Shown: positions 34,031 through 43,160, counted from the stretch's first letter. The stretch is 64,000 bases of DNA from Chitinophaga cymbidii (GCF_007992715.1 NZ_BKAU01000007.1:62001-126000), one strand, 5' to 3'. Notes: generated by a model from the sequence alone, not told the origin. Program-made: numbers and translations.

Positions 34031-34083
34031 AGGGGACCTAATTTACGATCCCCGAATAGGTCTCCGAATAGGTCCCCGAATGA
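34031..34083. repeat. Tandem 12-bp repeats near the right ICE end
   Basis: Three 12-bp units of the form TCYCCGAATAGG run in tandem from 34049 to about 34083. An inverted partial copy, GGGGACCTA, is at 34032-34040. Clustered direct repeats beside an integrase gene are typical arm-type sites for the integrase and excisionase at attR. Confidence 0.6.
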
Positions 34084-34151
34084 TCTGATAGACTTTGTGC
34101 TTTCTTGTGCGAATTATTCCGTAAAACCCAGGAGCGTCGAAGGGTTTAAAC

Positions 34152-34177
34152 GAAAAAGGCGCTATTTCTAGCGCCTT
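34152..34177 (-). terminator. tRNA-Lys terminator
   Basis: AAGGCGCTA and TAGCGCCTT form a perfect 9-bp stem with a 4-nt loop; on the minus strand it is followed by TTTTT. It lies 4 bp past the tRNA 3' end. Confidence 0.8.
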
Positions 34178-34180
34178 CTG

Positions 34181-34253
34181 TGATCCCGCTGGGACTCGAA
34201 CCCAGGACCCATACATTAAAAGTGTATTGCTCTACCAACTGAGCTACAGGATC
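34181..34253 (-). tRNA. tRNA-Lys (anticodon TTT)
   Basis: The minus strand gives a complete cloverleaf: acceptor GATCCTG with CGGGATC, D-arm AGCTCAGTTGGTAGAGC, anticodon loop CTTTTAA (TTT, Lys), and T-arm GGTTCGAGTCC. The 3' CCA is not encoded. The ICE integrase lies 207 bp from its 3' end. The tRNA is intact, with its own terminator. Confidence 0.97.
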
Positions 34254-34360
34254 ATTTTCACCATTAAAGCGGGTGCAAAAATAGGAATATTTTTATTCCT
34301 TCCAAATTTTTCAAAAATAATTTTCACGCAATACATTACGTATGCGCATCACCGTTATGA

Positions 34361-35392
34361 TCAACGCCGCTTGCGGGGGCGCTTCTCATTGAAATCCAGC
34401 ATCGCCTGAAGCAACTGCGCGCGGCCTTTTTCCGGCCTGTCCAGGAACACGATGTGCGTGCCCTCGGGCAGCGTCAGGAATTGCTTCTTCGGCGCGTTCA
34501 CCAGCTTTTCTTCCAGCGCCTTCATATCCTCCGGGCGGCTCCAGTTGTCCAGCGCGCCGCGGATCACCAGGATCGGCACGGTAATATCCTTTGCATGCCA
34601 CATGCCTTTTCCCTGGGCGGTATAGAAGCTCTCGGCGCGGTATCCGCCCGGCACTTCCAGCACGGAATCCTCATTAAAGCTCACGGCGGTTTTCGCATAA
34701 GCCTGCACCACGGCGGGATCGTACCATTCCGTTTTGTCCTGCGCCGGAATGCTGTTATTCCATATCTGCAGCAGCGTGGCGGCGGTGGAGCGGCGGAGAA
34801 CGGGCGTGGCGGCGTAGTAGAACTGTGTGGTGTCCAGCGGGTTGCGGTAACGTTCGGTAAAGGTCCAGGGCGCATTTACGTTATAGAGGCTGTTCAGCAT
34901 GATGAGCGCATTGACCTTGTAGGAATAAATACAGGAATAATATCCTGCCCAATGGCCGCCGGTAGCGCATCCAAAGAGGGTAACCTGGCGCTGGCCGGTG
35001 CGTTCGATGATAAAATTCACCGCCGCGTCAATGTCGCGCGAAGCTTCCGCGGAAGAGCCGGCGATCACCCAGCGCCTGTTGGTATCATAGTCCGGGCGGG
35101 TGGATTTTTCCCAGCCGCGTACGTCCATAATATAGACTTTCAGGCCATGTGAAGCAAGATCTCCGGCGAGCGAGCCGCCCGCCACCGGGAGGTCGTATAG
35201 CGCCAGTCCTCCGGCGCCGCCACCGTGTATCAGCAGGATAGGAGGCATCTTGCTGCGCTTGCGGCCGGAAACTTCCCTGATGAAGATCCTTACGCCCGGG
35301 TCACTGCTGATCATAAAATCTTCGCGCGTGATCTTCTGCGCCATGACTTCGGTACTAAGCAGCAATGAAAGGAGTAACGAGGTTTTCCACAT
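34361..35392 (-). CDS. Exported alpha/beta hydrolase-fold protein lacking the nucleophile serine
   Basis: 343 residues with a signal peptide (LLLSTEVMA). The oxyanion loop LIHGGGAGGLALYD, the acid-loop aspartate in LVIRGALDNWSRPED and the histidine in EGTHIVFLD are normal. The nucleophile elbow reads LFGCATGGHW: the position of Ser in GxSxG is alanine. The codon is GCT in the genome as given. Either the protein is a pseudoenzyme or the adjacent cysteine has taken over. Monocistronic by appearance. Confidence 0.8.
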   Translation of the reverse strand: MWKTSLLLSLLLSTEVMAQKITREDFMISSDPGVRIFIREVSGRKRSKMPPILLIHGGGAGGLALYDLPVAGGSLAGDLASHGLKVYIMDVRGWEKSTRPDYDTNRRWVIAGSSAEASRDIDAAVNFIIERTGQRQVTLFGCATGGHWAGYYSCIYSYKVNALIMLNSLYNVNAPWTFTERYRNPLDTTQFYYAATPVLRRSTAATLLQIWNNSIPAQDKTEWYDPAVVQAYAKTAVSFNEDSVLEVPGGYRAESFYTAQGKGMWHAKDITVPILVIRGALDNWSRPEDMKALEEKLVNAPKKQFLTLPEGTHIVFLDRPEKGRAQLLQAMLDFNEKRPRKRR

Positions 35393-35454
35393 AATTAATT
35401 AGCTGGATGGAGATGCAAAAATACTATAAATTGCAGATAGTTGTAAACCCGATT

Positions 35455-35979
35455 ATGAAAGCGTATGATATCAGGCAGGTCACGGAAGTCGATCTGCCGT
35501 TACTTGGGCAGTTGGAACGTTCTACTTTTACGGAAACCTTTCAATCCGTTTATGGGGCGGACGATCTGCAGGCTTTCCTCGAAGAGCGGAAAAGCGATGC
35601 CGCCATCCGGCAGGAGTGGAGCCGGGCGGATGCTGCCTATTACATCATCGCTGTAGCTGGTACCGCCGCCGGATTCCTCAAAATAAACCTGTTCCGCCAG
35701 CCGGATAACGGCACGCTACTGCCGGAGCCGGTCATGGAAGTGGAAAAGATCTACGTACAAAAAGCCTTCCAGGGAAAAAAGCTGGGAAAAGCCCTGATGG
35801 AATATGCTTATGACATCGCGCGGGAGAATTTCGTATGTACGGTATGGTTAGGCGTGTGGGAGCATAATTTGTCCGCCCGCAAATTTTATGAAAAGGAAGG
35901 GTATACCGTTTTCGGGGAGCATTCTTTCTTCGTGGGCAGTCAGCGTGACCGCGACCTGCTAATGCGAAAGGCTTTGTGA
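35455..35979 (+). CDS. GNAT-family N-acetyltransferase
   Basis: 174 residues from ATG 35455 (MKAYDIRQVTEVDLPLLGQL), where the GNAT fold begins; an upstream in-frame ATG at 35407 adds an unlikely leader. The acetyl-CoA loop is VEKIYVQKAFQGKKLGKALM, followed by VWLGVWEHNLSARKFYEKEG, typical of the RimI/spermidine acetyltransferase-like branch. The substrate is unknown. Its 3' end overlaps that of the MtfA gene by 21 bp. Confidence 0.88.
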   Translation: MKAYDIRQVTEVDLPLLGQLERSTFTETFQSVYGADDLQAFLEERKSDAAIRQEWSRADAAYYIIAVAGTAAGFLKINLFRQPDNGTLLPEPVMEVEKIYVQKAFQGKKLGKALMEYAYDIARENFVCTVWLGVWEHNLSARKFYEKEGYTVFGEHSFFVGSQRDRDLLMRKAL

Positions 35980-36747
35980 AGGAGCGCCCGGCGCCTGGTT
36001 GAACATCTTCGTGAGCAGCTGGTATAAATCGGGATGATGTTCCTGCATCATGTCCGGCCTTTCAAAGAAATATTCCGATACCACGGCCAGAAATTCTGCT
36101 TCATTCATCGCGGCGTAAGGATTGATATCAGAATGACCGGCTTCTATCCGCCGTATCTCTTCATGCATCACCTGCAGCCAGGGCAGGCTGTAACTGTTGC
36201 GCAGCAGGCTTTCCGGCAATCCGTCCACCGATCCGTCCGACTTGTCCACCAAATGCACGAACTCATGGATCGCGGTATTGCTTTTACCGGCATGATCGGA
36301 AAAGCCCGCCCGGAGCGCCGACCGGGAGAGCAGCATTTGTCCGTTTAACGCCCCGCTGCCCACCATTCCCATAATATGCCGGCGGTCGCCTTCGTACTGG
36401 TATTGCTCATCAAACGTATCCGGGTAGAGGATCACATTGGTCAGGTTGCGGTAGCGCCATCCGGGGAAATAAAAGATGGGGATGACGGCGCTGGATGCGA
36501 TTAACACTTTATCAACATCCTCCACGGCAACGCCTACACCTTCAATGGTCACCTGCTCCAGGAAGCTGCTCACTTCGGCAGAAAACCTCGCCTGTTCCTT
36601 CTTTTCCAGCTGGCGGTAATAACGTACATGCGTCGCCAGCAGCTGGTTCAGCCCGGCGGGGATGGGGGACGGGCCTTTGCGCTTCGGCTTGCGGGTGAAC
36701 CACCAGAAAAGAAGCGCCACAACGATCACGGGTATTGCAAATTCCAT
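35959..36747 (-). CDS. mtfA: MtfA-family zinc peptidase (M90)
   Basis: 262 residues. An N-terminal membrane helix (FAIPVIVVALLFWWF) is followed by the M90 domain with HEFVHLVDKSDG (HExxH zinc site) and a downstream Glu in NEAEFLAVVSEYFFERP. MtfA proteins are regulators and aminopeptidases, in E. coli acting on the Mlc repressor; here the target is unknown. It is divergent from the AsmA-like gene and convergent with the GNAT gene. Confidence 0.88.
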   Translation of the reverse strand: MEFAIPVIVVALLFWWFTRKPKRKGPSPIPAGLNQLLATHVRYYRQLEKKEQARFSAEVSSFLEQVTIEGVGVAVEDVDKVLIASSAVIPIFYFPGWRYRNLTNVILYPDTFDEQYQYEGDRRHIMGMVGSGALNGQMLLSRSALRAGFSDHAGKSNTAIHEFVHLVDKSDGSVDGLPESLLRNSYSLPWLQVMHEEIRRIEAGHSDINPYAAMNEAEFLAVVSEYFFERPDMMQEHHPDLYQLLTKMFNQAPGAPSQSLSH

Positions 36748-36810
36748 GCGCCAAATGTCAACCTTTTTCGGGAATTATTGTTTAAATTACCAGAACATCA
36801 CCATCAACTT

Positions 36811-39243
36811 ATGCCTCGCTGGTTACGTCTTTCCCTCATATCGCTGGTTAGCCTGATCACACTGGTCATCATTCTCTGGCTGGTGCTCGCGCTTATCATC
36901 CGCAGCAACAAACAGGCGATCCTCCACCAGATAACCGAACAGCTTGGCGGCCGCATCAACGGCACCCTCGAGATCAAAGATATGGAACCTTCGCTCGTGC
37001 GCAGCTTCCCGAATGTGTCCGTCACGCTCATCGACGTTTCCCTGAAAGACAGCCTTTTTACCAGCCACCAGCGCCCTTTGCTCAAAGTAGAGGAGGTCTA
37101 CGTAAAAGTGAACACCTTCGCCATCATCCGGAAAAAAGTAGACATCCGCCAGGTATTCCTGAAAAACGGCAGCATCCGCCTTTTTACGGACAGCACCGGC
37201 TATTCCAATAAATATCTCTTTCAGTCCAAACCATCCGCCAGACCAAAGTCCAGGCAGCCCGTTATCGGCAGCTTCCGGCTGGAAAATGTGTTGCTCGAAA
37301 TAGAAGACCAGGTGAAATCCAAGCTCTTCCGTTTCGACATCCGCTCCGTCCGCGGGCAAATGATCAACAGGGATACAACCGGCTGGCAATGCGACCTGCA
37401 AACCGATGTGCTGATCAGGGACATGGCCTTCAACACCGCCAAGGGAAGCTATGCCCAGCAGAAAGTGTTAAAAAGCAATCTTCATATTGAATACGACAGA
37501 AGCGCCAAAATACTGCGTATCCCTTCACAGACGCTGCGCTTCGATGAGCAGCCGGTGGTGGTGGACGGGCTTTTCAGCTTTTCGCAAAAGCCGGCTTTGT
37601 TCAACCTGAAGATCAGGGCGGACGCCATCGGCTTTCGTACGGCAGCTTCCATGTTGCCCAAATCCGCTTCGCAGAAGCTGGACAGCATCAGCTTTTCACA
37701 ACCGCTCAATGTGCTCGCGGATATCAAAGGCCGCATGCAGTTCCGGGATACGCCGCATGTAAACGTCAGCTGGAACACGCAAAATAATACGCTCACGGCC
37801 AAAGGCATCGAGCTGGGCCAGTGCAGCTTCTCCGGCGGTTATCTGAATGAAGTGCAGCCCGGCATGGGGCATGGGGACAACAACTCACGGATAAGCCTGT
37901 ACGATTTCAAAGGGCAGTTCGACAGCATCCCCATCACCGCGGATACCATCCGCGTGGTGAACCTCAAACACCCCGTGCTCACCGGCCGTTTTAAATCGAA
38001 CTTCCCGCTTGCCAGCCTCACCCGTCCCATGGGCGCGCACCTTTTCCAGTTCACCAAAGGCAATGCAAGCGTAGACCTGGAATACGCCGGCAGCTGGGAT
38101 GCGAAAGACACCATTCCCGGCTACCTGAAAGGCATTGTGCAGATATCGGACGGCGCATTTACTTACGTTCCCCGCAACCAGGCATTCCAGCAATGTAATG
38201 CCACGCTGGATTTCACGGGGGCCGACCTGTTCATCCGCAACGTAAAGGTACAAAGCGGCAAAAGCGCACTGCTCATGGAAGGCAGCATCCGCAACATCCT
38301 CAACTTTTATTTTAACGCCCCGGAGAAGATCACGCTGGACTGGTCCGTGAACAGCCCGCTGATCAACCTGAATGAATTTCACAGCTTCTTTTCAAAACGG
38401 CAAAAGCATCAGCGCCAGCCGCAAAAAGCATCCAGGCATCACCGCGCAAAGCTGCTGAGGCAGCTGGACGTAGTGCTGGAAGCCTGCAGCGTGAATATGG
38501 ATGTCAACCTCAACAAAGTGCAATACCGGAAATTCACCGCGCAGAACGTAAAGGCGAATGTTCAGCTGACGAAAGAAAGCATCCGGCTGAACAAAGTGGC
38601 GCTGCAGGCCGCGGGCGGCTCCATGCAGCTGAACGGCACCGTTACGCAGACCGGCAATGGCAACGACAAATTCAATGTAGACGCGCGCATTCAGCAGGTG
38701 CAGGTAGACCAGCTTTTCCATGCCTTCGAGAATTTCGGACAGGATGGGGTGGAAGCCAAAAACCTGAAAGGCATCTTTTCCGCCACCGCCCGGCTGAGCG
38801 GCGGCATGAAAGAAGATGCCTCCATCCGCCCGCATTCCATGTTCGGCACCATCAAATTCGATCTTAAAAAAGGCGCATTGGTGAACTTCGAGCCGCTGGA
38901 AAGGATCGGCAAATTCGTTTTCCGCAAGCGCGACATGTCTAACATCACCTTCGAAAATATCAGCAACACCCTCGATATTAAAGGCAACAAAGTGGTGATC
39001 TATCCCATGGTCATTTCGTCCAGCGTAGTGAACATCGAGCTCGAAGGCGTGTACGGGTTGCCCAAGGGCACGGACATCAAAATGAAAATACCGCTCCGCA
39101 ACCCGAAAGGCGATGACCTGATCACCGATATTACCGAATTGCAGAAAAGGCGGAAACGCGGCATTGTGGTGAACCTGCATGCGGTAGACGGGGAAGACGG
39201 CAAAGTGAAGCTGAAATTAGGGAAAGGGAAAGATGATGATTAA
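36811..39243 (+). CDS. AsmA-family membrane/periplasmic protein
   Basis: 810 residues from ATG 36811, directly before the membrane helix SLISLVSLITLVIILWLVLA; the open frame further up overlaps the divergent mtfA gene. It has an AsmA N-terminal domain (RINGTLEIKDMEPSLVRSFP), a long beta-rich middle, and an AsmA C-terminal part (FGTIKFDLKKGALVNFEPLE, KGTDIKMKIPLRNP). The family resembles bridge-type lipid transporters and affects outer-membrane lipid balance. Confidence 0.85.
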   Translation: MPRWLRLSLISLVSLITLVIILWLVLALIIRSNKQAILHQITEQLGGRINGTLEIKDMEPSLVRSFPNVSVTLIDVSLKDSLFTSHQRPLLKVEEVYVKVNTFAIIRKKVDIRQVFLKNGSIRLFTDSTGYSNKYLFQSKPSARPKSRQPVIGSFRLENVLLEIEDQVKSKLFRFDIRSVRGQMINRDTTGWQCDLQTDVLIRDMAFNTAKGSYAQQKVLKSNLHIEYDRSAKILRIPSQTLRFDEQPVVVDGLFSFSQKPALFNLKIRADAIGFRTAASMLPKSASQKLDSISFSQPLNVLADIKGRMQFRDTPHVNVSWNTQNNTLTAKGIELGQCSFSGGYLNEVQPGMGHGDNNSRISLYDFKGQFDSIPITADTIRVVNLKHPVLTGRFKSNFPLASLTRPMGAHLFQFTKGNASVDLEYAGSWDAKDTIPGYLKGIVQISDGAFTYVPRNQAFQQCNATLDFTGADLFIRNVKVQSGKSALLMEGSIRNILNFYFNAPEKITLDWSVNSPLINLNEFHSFFSKRQKHQRQPQKASRHHRAKLLRQLDVVLEACSVNMDVNLNKVQYRKFTAQNVKANVQLTKESIRLNKVALQAAGGSMQLNGTVTQTGNGNDKFNVDARIQQVQVDQLFHAFENFGQDGVEAKNLKGIFSATARLSGGMKEDASIRPHSMFGTIKFDLKKGALVNFEPLERIGKFVFRKRDMSNITFENISNTLDIKGNKVVIYPMVISSSVVNIELEGVYGLPKGTDIKMKIPLRNPKGDDLITDITELQKRRKRGIVVNLHAVDGEDGKVKLKLGKGKDDD

Positions 39244-39374
39244 CCCCGGAATGAGTAAGGAAATCCCCATGCAATATAGCTGTTTGCCCGCCCACGCCGC
39301 TTTCCGCGATCAGGAACCCTTTTTGATGTGTGTGTGATAGCAAACACATTCTACACCAATAAATAACATCAACA

Positions 39375-39965
39375 ATGGCACAGCAAACTTTGGAAAACAA
39401 AAAGGTAGCCGTACTGGTGACGGACGGATTTGAAGAGTCTGAATTCACAGAGCCGGTAGCCGCGCTGCAGAATGCCGGGGCCTCCGTGGAAGTGATCTCG
39501 CTGAAACCCGGCAAGGTAAAGGCCTGGGCGGAAAAAGACTGGGGAGATGAATACCGGGTGGATAACACCGTTGACAAAGTGAATGCTGACAGTTACGATG
39601 CCCTGGTATTGCCGGGCGGCGTGATGAACCCGGACAAGCTAAGGGCCAGCCCCGCCGCCGTCAGCTTCGTGACCGGCTTCACGGACAAGAACAAGCCGAT
39701 CGCCGCCATCTGCCATGGCCCCTGGACACTGATAGAAACCGGCGCGCTCGAAGGGCGCACCGTTACGTCATATCCTTCGCTCAAAACCGACCTGATCAAC
39801 GCAGGCGCAACCTGGGTGGATGAAGAGGTGTATGTGGACAACGGGCTGGTGACCAGCCGCAACCCCGGCGACCTGCCCGCTTTCTGCAAAAAAATGATTG
39901 AAGAGATCGCCGAAGGACAGCACGCAGACCGCGGCCGTGCAACAGGTGTGAATCAATTAGGCTGA
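39375..39965 (+). CDS. DJ-1/PfpI-family protein (type 1 glutamine amidotransferase-like)
   Basis: 196 residues. The nucleophile elbow is AAICHGPWTLIE (Cys-His), with ALVLPGGVMNPDKLR and TDGFEESEF also conserved. This is the PfpI/YhbO/YraA branch, associated with stress resistance and proposed protein deglycase or chaperone activity. A terminator follows directly. Confidence 0.92.
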   Translation: MAQQTLENKKVAVLVTDGFEESEFTEPVAALQNAGASVEVISLKPGKVKAWAEKDWGDEYRVDNTVDKVNADSYDALVLPGGVMNPDKLRASPAAVSFVTGFTDKNKPIAAICHGPWTLIETGALEGRTVTSYPSLKTDLINAGATWVDEEVYVDNGLVTSRNPGDLPAFCKKMIEEIAEGQHADRGRATGVNQLG

Positions 39966-39985
39966 ATAAATAAATATCAATTTGG

Positions 39986-40022
39986 AAAAGCTGTCTTATC
40001 TCTATAAGATGGCTTTTTTTTT
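39986..40022 (+). terminator. Terminator after the PfpI gene
   Basis: AAAAGC-TG-TCTTAT pairs with ATAAGA-TG-GCTTTT (two G-T wobbles inside) around a 4-nt loop, followed by a long T-run. It starts 20 bp after the stop. Confidence 0.85.
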
Positions 40023-40083
40023 CTGAAAATCATTTGCTTATACTTCAGCAAGGTTTTTGCGGTGTTGATGAAAAAAAGACGAT

Positions 40084-40797
40084 ATGGCAAATTATGATGC
40101 GTATGAGGACAGCCCGCGCGCAGGCAGTCTCTATGAGAACACAACGGTGATCAACGTTTCCAAAACAGGCAGGATCGTATCCGCCGCGGCGGGCACATCG
40201 CTGATGTATATCGGCCTGGCCGGTATCTCGAAGTCGCCGGTAAAGGCGCTCGGGCGGATGCTCGTAGGCGGCTACCTTTTGTACCGCGGGCTCTCGGGGA
40301 ATTGTCCGCTTACCGCGGTGATAGAGAACAACATCCGCCCCCGGCACGCCCGCGCGGTGAACATCCGCAGCACATTCCGCGTAAACCGCCCGCCGGATGA
40401 AGTATACGCCTGCTGGCGCAAGCTGGATAACCTGCCGATGTTTATGGCGCACCTGCATCATGTGGAAGTGAAAGACGAAAGATATTCTCACTGGACGGTG
40501 AAGCTGGCCGGCGATATGAAGCTGGAATGGGACGCCGAGATCGTGGAAGACCGCGAGAATGAATTCGTTAGCTGGCGTTCCCTGGAAGGCAGCGCGGTAG
40601 CCAATGCCGGGAAGGTATCTTTTAAGGAGCTGGAAGACGGAGGAACGGAACTGCACGTGGTGATCACCTACCGCCCGCCCGCGGGATTTGCCGGCGCGGG
40701 CATCGCACGGCTGCTGAACCCCGCGTTCGAAAGGCTGGTGCGCAACGACGTACGTAACTTCAAACAATACGTTGAAAAAAGTCCGAACCAGATCTGA
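40084..40797 (+). CDS. SRPBCC (cyclase/START-like) protein with N-terminal membrane hairpin
   Basis: 237 residues. A DUF2892-like N-terminal part with two short hydrophobic segments (ISKSPVKALGRMLVGGYLLY, about 40-75) precedes a SRPBCC domain (about 98-230) with VNRPPDEVYACWRKLDNLP, WDAEIVEDRENEFVSWRSLE and TELHVVITYRPPAG. The domain binds hydrophobic ligands; the ligand is unknown. Such genes are common stress-associated genes in Bacteroidota. Confidence 0.8.
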   Translation: MANYDAYEDSPRAGSLYENTTVINVSKTGRIVSAAAGTSLMYIGLAGISKSPVKALGRMLVGGYLLYRGLSGNCPLTAVIENNIRPRHARAVNIRSTFRVNRPPDEVYACWRKLDNLPMFMAHLHHVEVKDERYSHWTVKLAGDMKLEWDAEIVEDRENEFVSWRSLEGSAVANAGKVSFKELEDGGTELHVVITYRPPAGFAGAGIARLLNPAFERLVRNDVRNFKQYVEKSPNQI

Positions 40798-40814
40798 CGG
40801 GAAACCCTGAGAAA

Positions 40815-40850
40815 AAAAGAAGGCTCCTTCGAACGAAGAAGCCTTCTCTT
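40815..40850. terminator. Bidirectional terminator between convergent genes
   Basis: AGAAGGCT (40818-40825) pairs with AGCCTTCT (40840-40847), extended by CTTCG/CGAAG inside, with A-rich and T-rich flanks. It separates the SRPBCC gene (+) and the small exported protein (-). Confidence 0.8.
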
Positions 40851-40868
40851 TCATTAGACCCATTCTCA

Positions 40869-41150
40869 TTATGGTCTGTATGCTGACGGAAAAGTATCCG
40901 GTACCGGGTTAGGAACCGGTTCCTGTTGCGGCCAGTTAGATGTATCCCTTTCCTTACGTTCCTTTTTCTTTTTGTCCTTTTTCTTCTTTTTATCAGGCAT
41001 CGTATCCTGTTCAGGCACCGTATCCCTTACACTAAAGGATGTTTCGTTATTGGTGACAGCCGGCATACTTGAATAGCTGACGCTGCTCTGCGCCAGGATA
41101 AAAACAACAAATGCTGCAATGATTGCAATGGGTGTGATAGGCTTTTTCAT
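40869..41150 (-). CDS. Small exported Lys-rich hypothetical protein
   Basis: 93 residues: signal peptide (IAIIAAFVVFILAQ), then an acidic/Ser stretch, a run of lysines and a Pro-rich tail (QEPVPNPVPDTFPSAYRP). No domain. The basic stretch could bind LPS or nucleic acid outside the cytoplasm (speculative). The stretch 41151-41310 after it has no recognisable feature. Confidence 0.6.
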   Translation of the reverse strand: MKKPITPIAIIAAFVVFILAQSSVSYSSMPAVTNNETSFSVRDTVPEQDTMPDKKKKKDKKKKERKERDTSNWPQQEPVPNPVPDTFPSAYRP

Positions 41151-41310
41151 AATGAACGGTTATTTTATTGTGATACAATGTGGTTATACGTTTTTCCTAT
41201 CATTGGGACAAATACTGCACCACCGGAAAACCATTGTTGTTCCTCCTGCTGAAGGGGAAAATTATGAACAGTAACAGCGCCAGATTGTGTAATTAACTAC
41301 TCATTGAAAG

Positions 41311-42123
41311 TTACGGCAGTATCTTTTGTTCCCGCAGCGTATCCAGCACTTTGCGGATCATTTCGTGGCGGGCTTTGTTATAGGCGTCCAGGTTGTTATT
41401 GCTGATCCAGAGGGTGATGGTCACTTTCAGGTTCGCGCCTTCGATGTTCTCAAAGAAGATGTCCGGTTCCTGGCTGAGGTCCGCCACGCTGTCCGTCAGC
41501 GTTCGGGTAAGGTCGTTGAGCACCAGCGCGGGCTCCTTGGCGTAGGGGATCAGCAGTGTCAGCTGGATCTTTCTTTCGGTAGACAGGGAATGGTTGATGA
41601 TGGGTTTCTGGAAGATATCTTTATTCGGAACGATGATATGCAGGCCGTCCTGCGTACGCATGATGGTAGACCGGAACTGTATTTTCTCCACATTGCCCGT
41701 AAAGCCGTTCGTTTCGATGATATCGCCCACATCGAAGGGTTTGCGGAAAGTGATGTAGATGCCGGAAATGAAATTGGCCGTCAGGTCCTGGAAAGCAAAA
41801 CCGAGCGCCAAACCAATGATGCCCGCGCCGGCCAGCAGGGAAGACACCGCTTTATCCAGCTTCAGCACTTCCAGCGCAGTGAACAGCCCGATCATAAATA
41901 TAATGAAGTAAACGACCGACGAGAGCAGGTTGCTGATGGCCGCCTTGTGGGACAGCCGGCAGGATAATTTGTATACGAACCGCCGGACGAGCTTCGCCAG
42001 CAGGAAGAACAGTATAAATACAATGACCGCCACCGCCAGGTTGGGCAGCATTTTAATCGCCGCCTGCAGCCAGCGGTCCAGTTTCGTCCAGATAAGGTTC
42101 GTCCATTCCGTATAATCAGCCAT
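41311..42123 (-). CDS. mscS: MscS-family mechanosensitive channel
   Basis: 270 residues from ATG 42123 (MADYTEWTNLIWTKLDRW); the open frame further up has no family similarity. Three membrane helices are visible, the third pore-lining: SSLLAGAGIIGLALGFAFQD. The beta domain carries FRKPFDVGDIIETNGFTGNV and IIVPNKDIFQKPIINHS. Opens under membrane tension to release solutes during hypo-osmotic shock. Confidence 0.92.
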   Translation of the reverse strand: MADYTEWTNLIWTKLDRWLQAAIKMLPNLAVAVIVFILFFLLAKLVRRFVYKLSCRLSHKAAISNLLSSVVYFIIFMIGLFTALEVLKLDKAVSSLLAGAGIIGLALGFAFQDLTANFISGIYITFRKPFDVGDIIETNGFTGNVEKIQFRSTIMRTQDGLHIIVPNKDIFQKPIINHSLSTERKIQLTLLIPYAKEPALVLNDLTRTLTDSVADLSQEPDIFFENIEGANLKVTITLWISNNNLDAYNKARHEMIRKVLDTLREQKILP

Positions 42124-42226
42124 GCCGTTTCCAAAACAAATACTGTTCCGTCCCGCGCAACATATTATTTGCGTAAATGGTAACAAGAAATTCCGTCCAG
42201 GCAACATCTTTTACATTTCTGTGACT

Positions 42227-42234
42227 TAGTTTTG
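42227..42234 (+). promoter_or_regulatory. Candidate -7 box upstream of hmuT
   Basis: TAGTTTTG fits TAnnTTTG about 93 bp before the hmuT ATG. No clear -33 element or Fur box is seen in the leader. Tentative. Confidence 0.3.
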
Positions 42235-42326
42235 CCCTATCGGATTTTACCATATTGACTTGCCGGAACCCGCTACTGGTAATGCTTACAGCGTTAACGG
42301 CATCCTCATGTCTTAAACAAACTACT

Positions 42327-43160
42327 ATGCTCAACAAACTCAGGCATTTCCTGCTGCTGGCCTTTTTGCTGCCCGCTTTGCAAAGCGTTGCCCAGGCGCC
42401 TTATCAGCGGATCGTGTCTTTAAACGGTACGGTTACGGAGATCATCTGCGCGCTCGGCTTTGAAAAGTCGCTGGCGGGCGTGGACGTTACCAGCACTTAT
42501 CCCGCTTCGGTGAAAGCTTTGCCCAAAGTAGGCCACAACCGCAATATATCCGCAGAGCCTGTGCTGGCGCTGAAACCGGAGATCGTGATCACCACCTCCA
42601 ACTATATTTCTCCCGCGGTATTGGAACAGATCAAAGCGGTGGGGGTGAAGACGGTGCAGCTGAAACAGGATTATTCCCTGGACGGCACCCGGCAGCTGAT
42701 CACGGAAGTGGCGGCCGCGCTGAACGCGCCCGATAAAGGCGCTGCGCTTGTTAAAAAGCTGGAACAGGAACAACAGGCGCTGCGCATCAATGCCGGCAAA
42801 AAGAAAGTGCTGTTCATTTATGCCCGCGGCGCGGGGAATATGATGGTGGCCGGCGACGGCACCTCCGTCACAAAAATGATCCAGCTGGCCGGCGCGCAGA
42901 ACGCTATCACCGGTTTCCGGGAATATAAACCGCTGAACGCGGAATCGCTGATCGCCGCCAACCCCGATGTGATACTGATGTTCGACACGGGCCTGGAAAG
43001 CATGGGCGGCGTGGACGGGCTGCTGAAAGTGCAGGGCGTGGCGCAGACCAACGCCGGAAAAAACCGGAAGGTGATCGTGATGGACGGCCAGTACCTTACC
43101 GGGTTCGGGCCGCGTGTTATTAATGCCGTGAAAGAACTGGCGGTAAAGATCAACGGTTGA
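42327..43160 (+). CDS. hmuT: Hemin ABC transporter substrate-binding protein HmuT
   Basis: 277 residues from ATG 42327, which gives a proper signal peptide (LLLAFLLPALQSVAQ). Cluster A-2 periplasmic-binding features are present: RIVSLNGTVTEIICALGFEK, VGHNRNISAEPVLALKPEI and KKKVLFIYARGAGNMMVAGD, the HmuT/ChuT pattern. It delivers heme to the permease HmuU. The stop TGA overlaps the next ATG by one base. Confidence 0.9.
   Translation: MLNKLRHFLLLAFLLPALQSVAQAPYQRIVSLNGTVTEIICALGFEKSLAGVDVTSTYPASVKALPKVGHNRNISAEPVLALKPEIVITTSNYISPAVLEQIKAVGVKTVQLKQDYSLDGTRQLITEVAAALNAPDKGAALVKKLEQEQQALRINAGKKKVLFIYARGAGNMMVAGDGTSVTKMIQLAGAQNAITGFREYKPLNAESLIAANPDVILMFDTGLESMGGVDGLLKVQGVAQTNAGKNRKVIVMDGQYLTGFGPRVINAVKELAVKING

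Larger units (their letters stand above)
4046..34150. mobile_element. CTnDOT-like integrative and conjugative element (left end unresolved)
   Basis: The block contains a tyrosine integrase, an excisionase-like HTH protein, relaxase and coupling protein, a full set of Bacteroidota tra genes (traE to traN), RteC, RadC and ParB-like genes, almost all on the minus strand. The right end lies between the integrase and the tRNA-Lys terminator. No copy of the tRNA 3' end or other long repeat was found at 3921-4045, so the left limit may lie there or beyond the window edge, which would make the metal/redox genes at 1-3920 cargo. Confidence 0.85.

Noticed and set aside
42235..42326. Cobalamin riboswitch ahead of the FecCD operon
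   Set aside because: No conserved B12-box or core bases in the short leader; the operon is heme-type by its HmuS domain.
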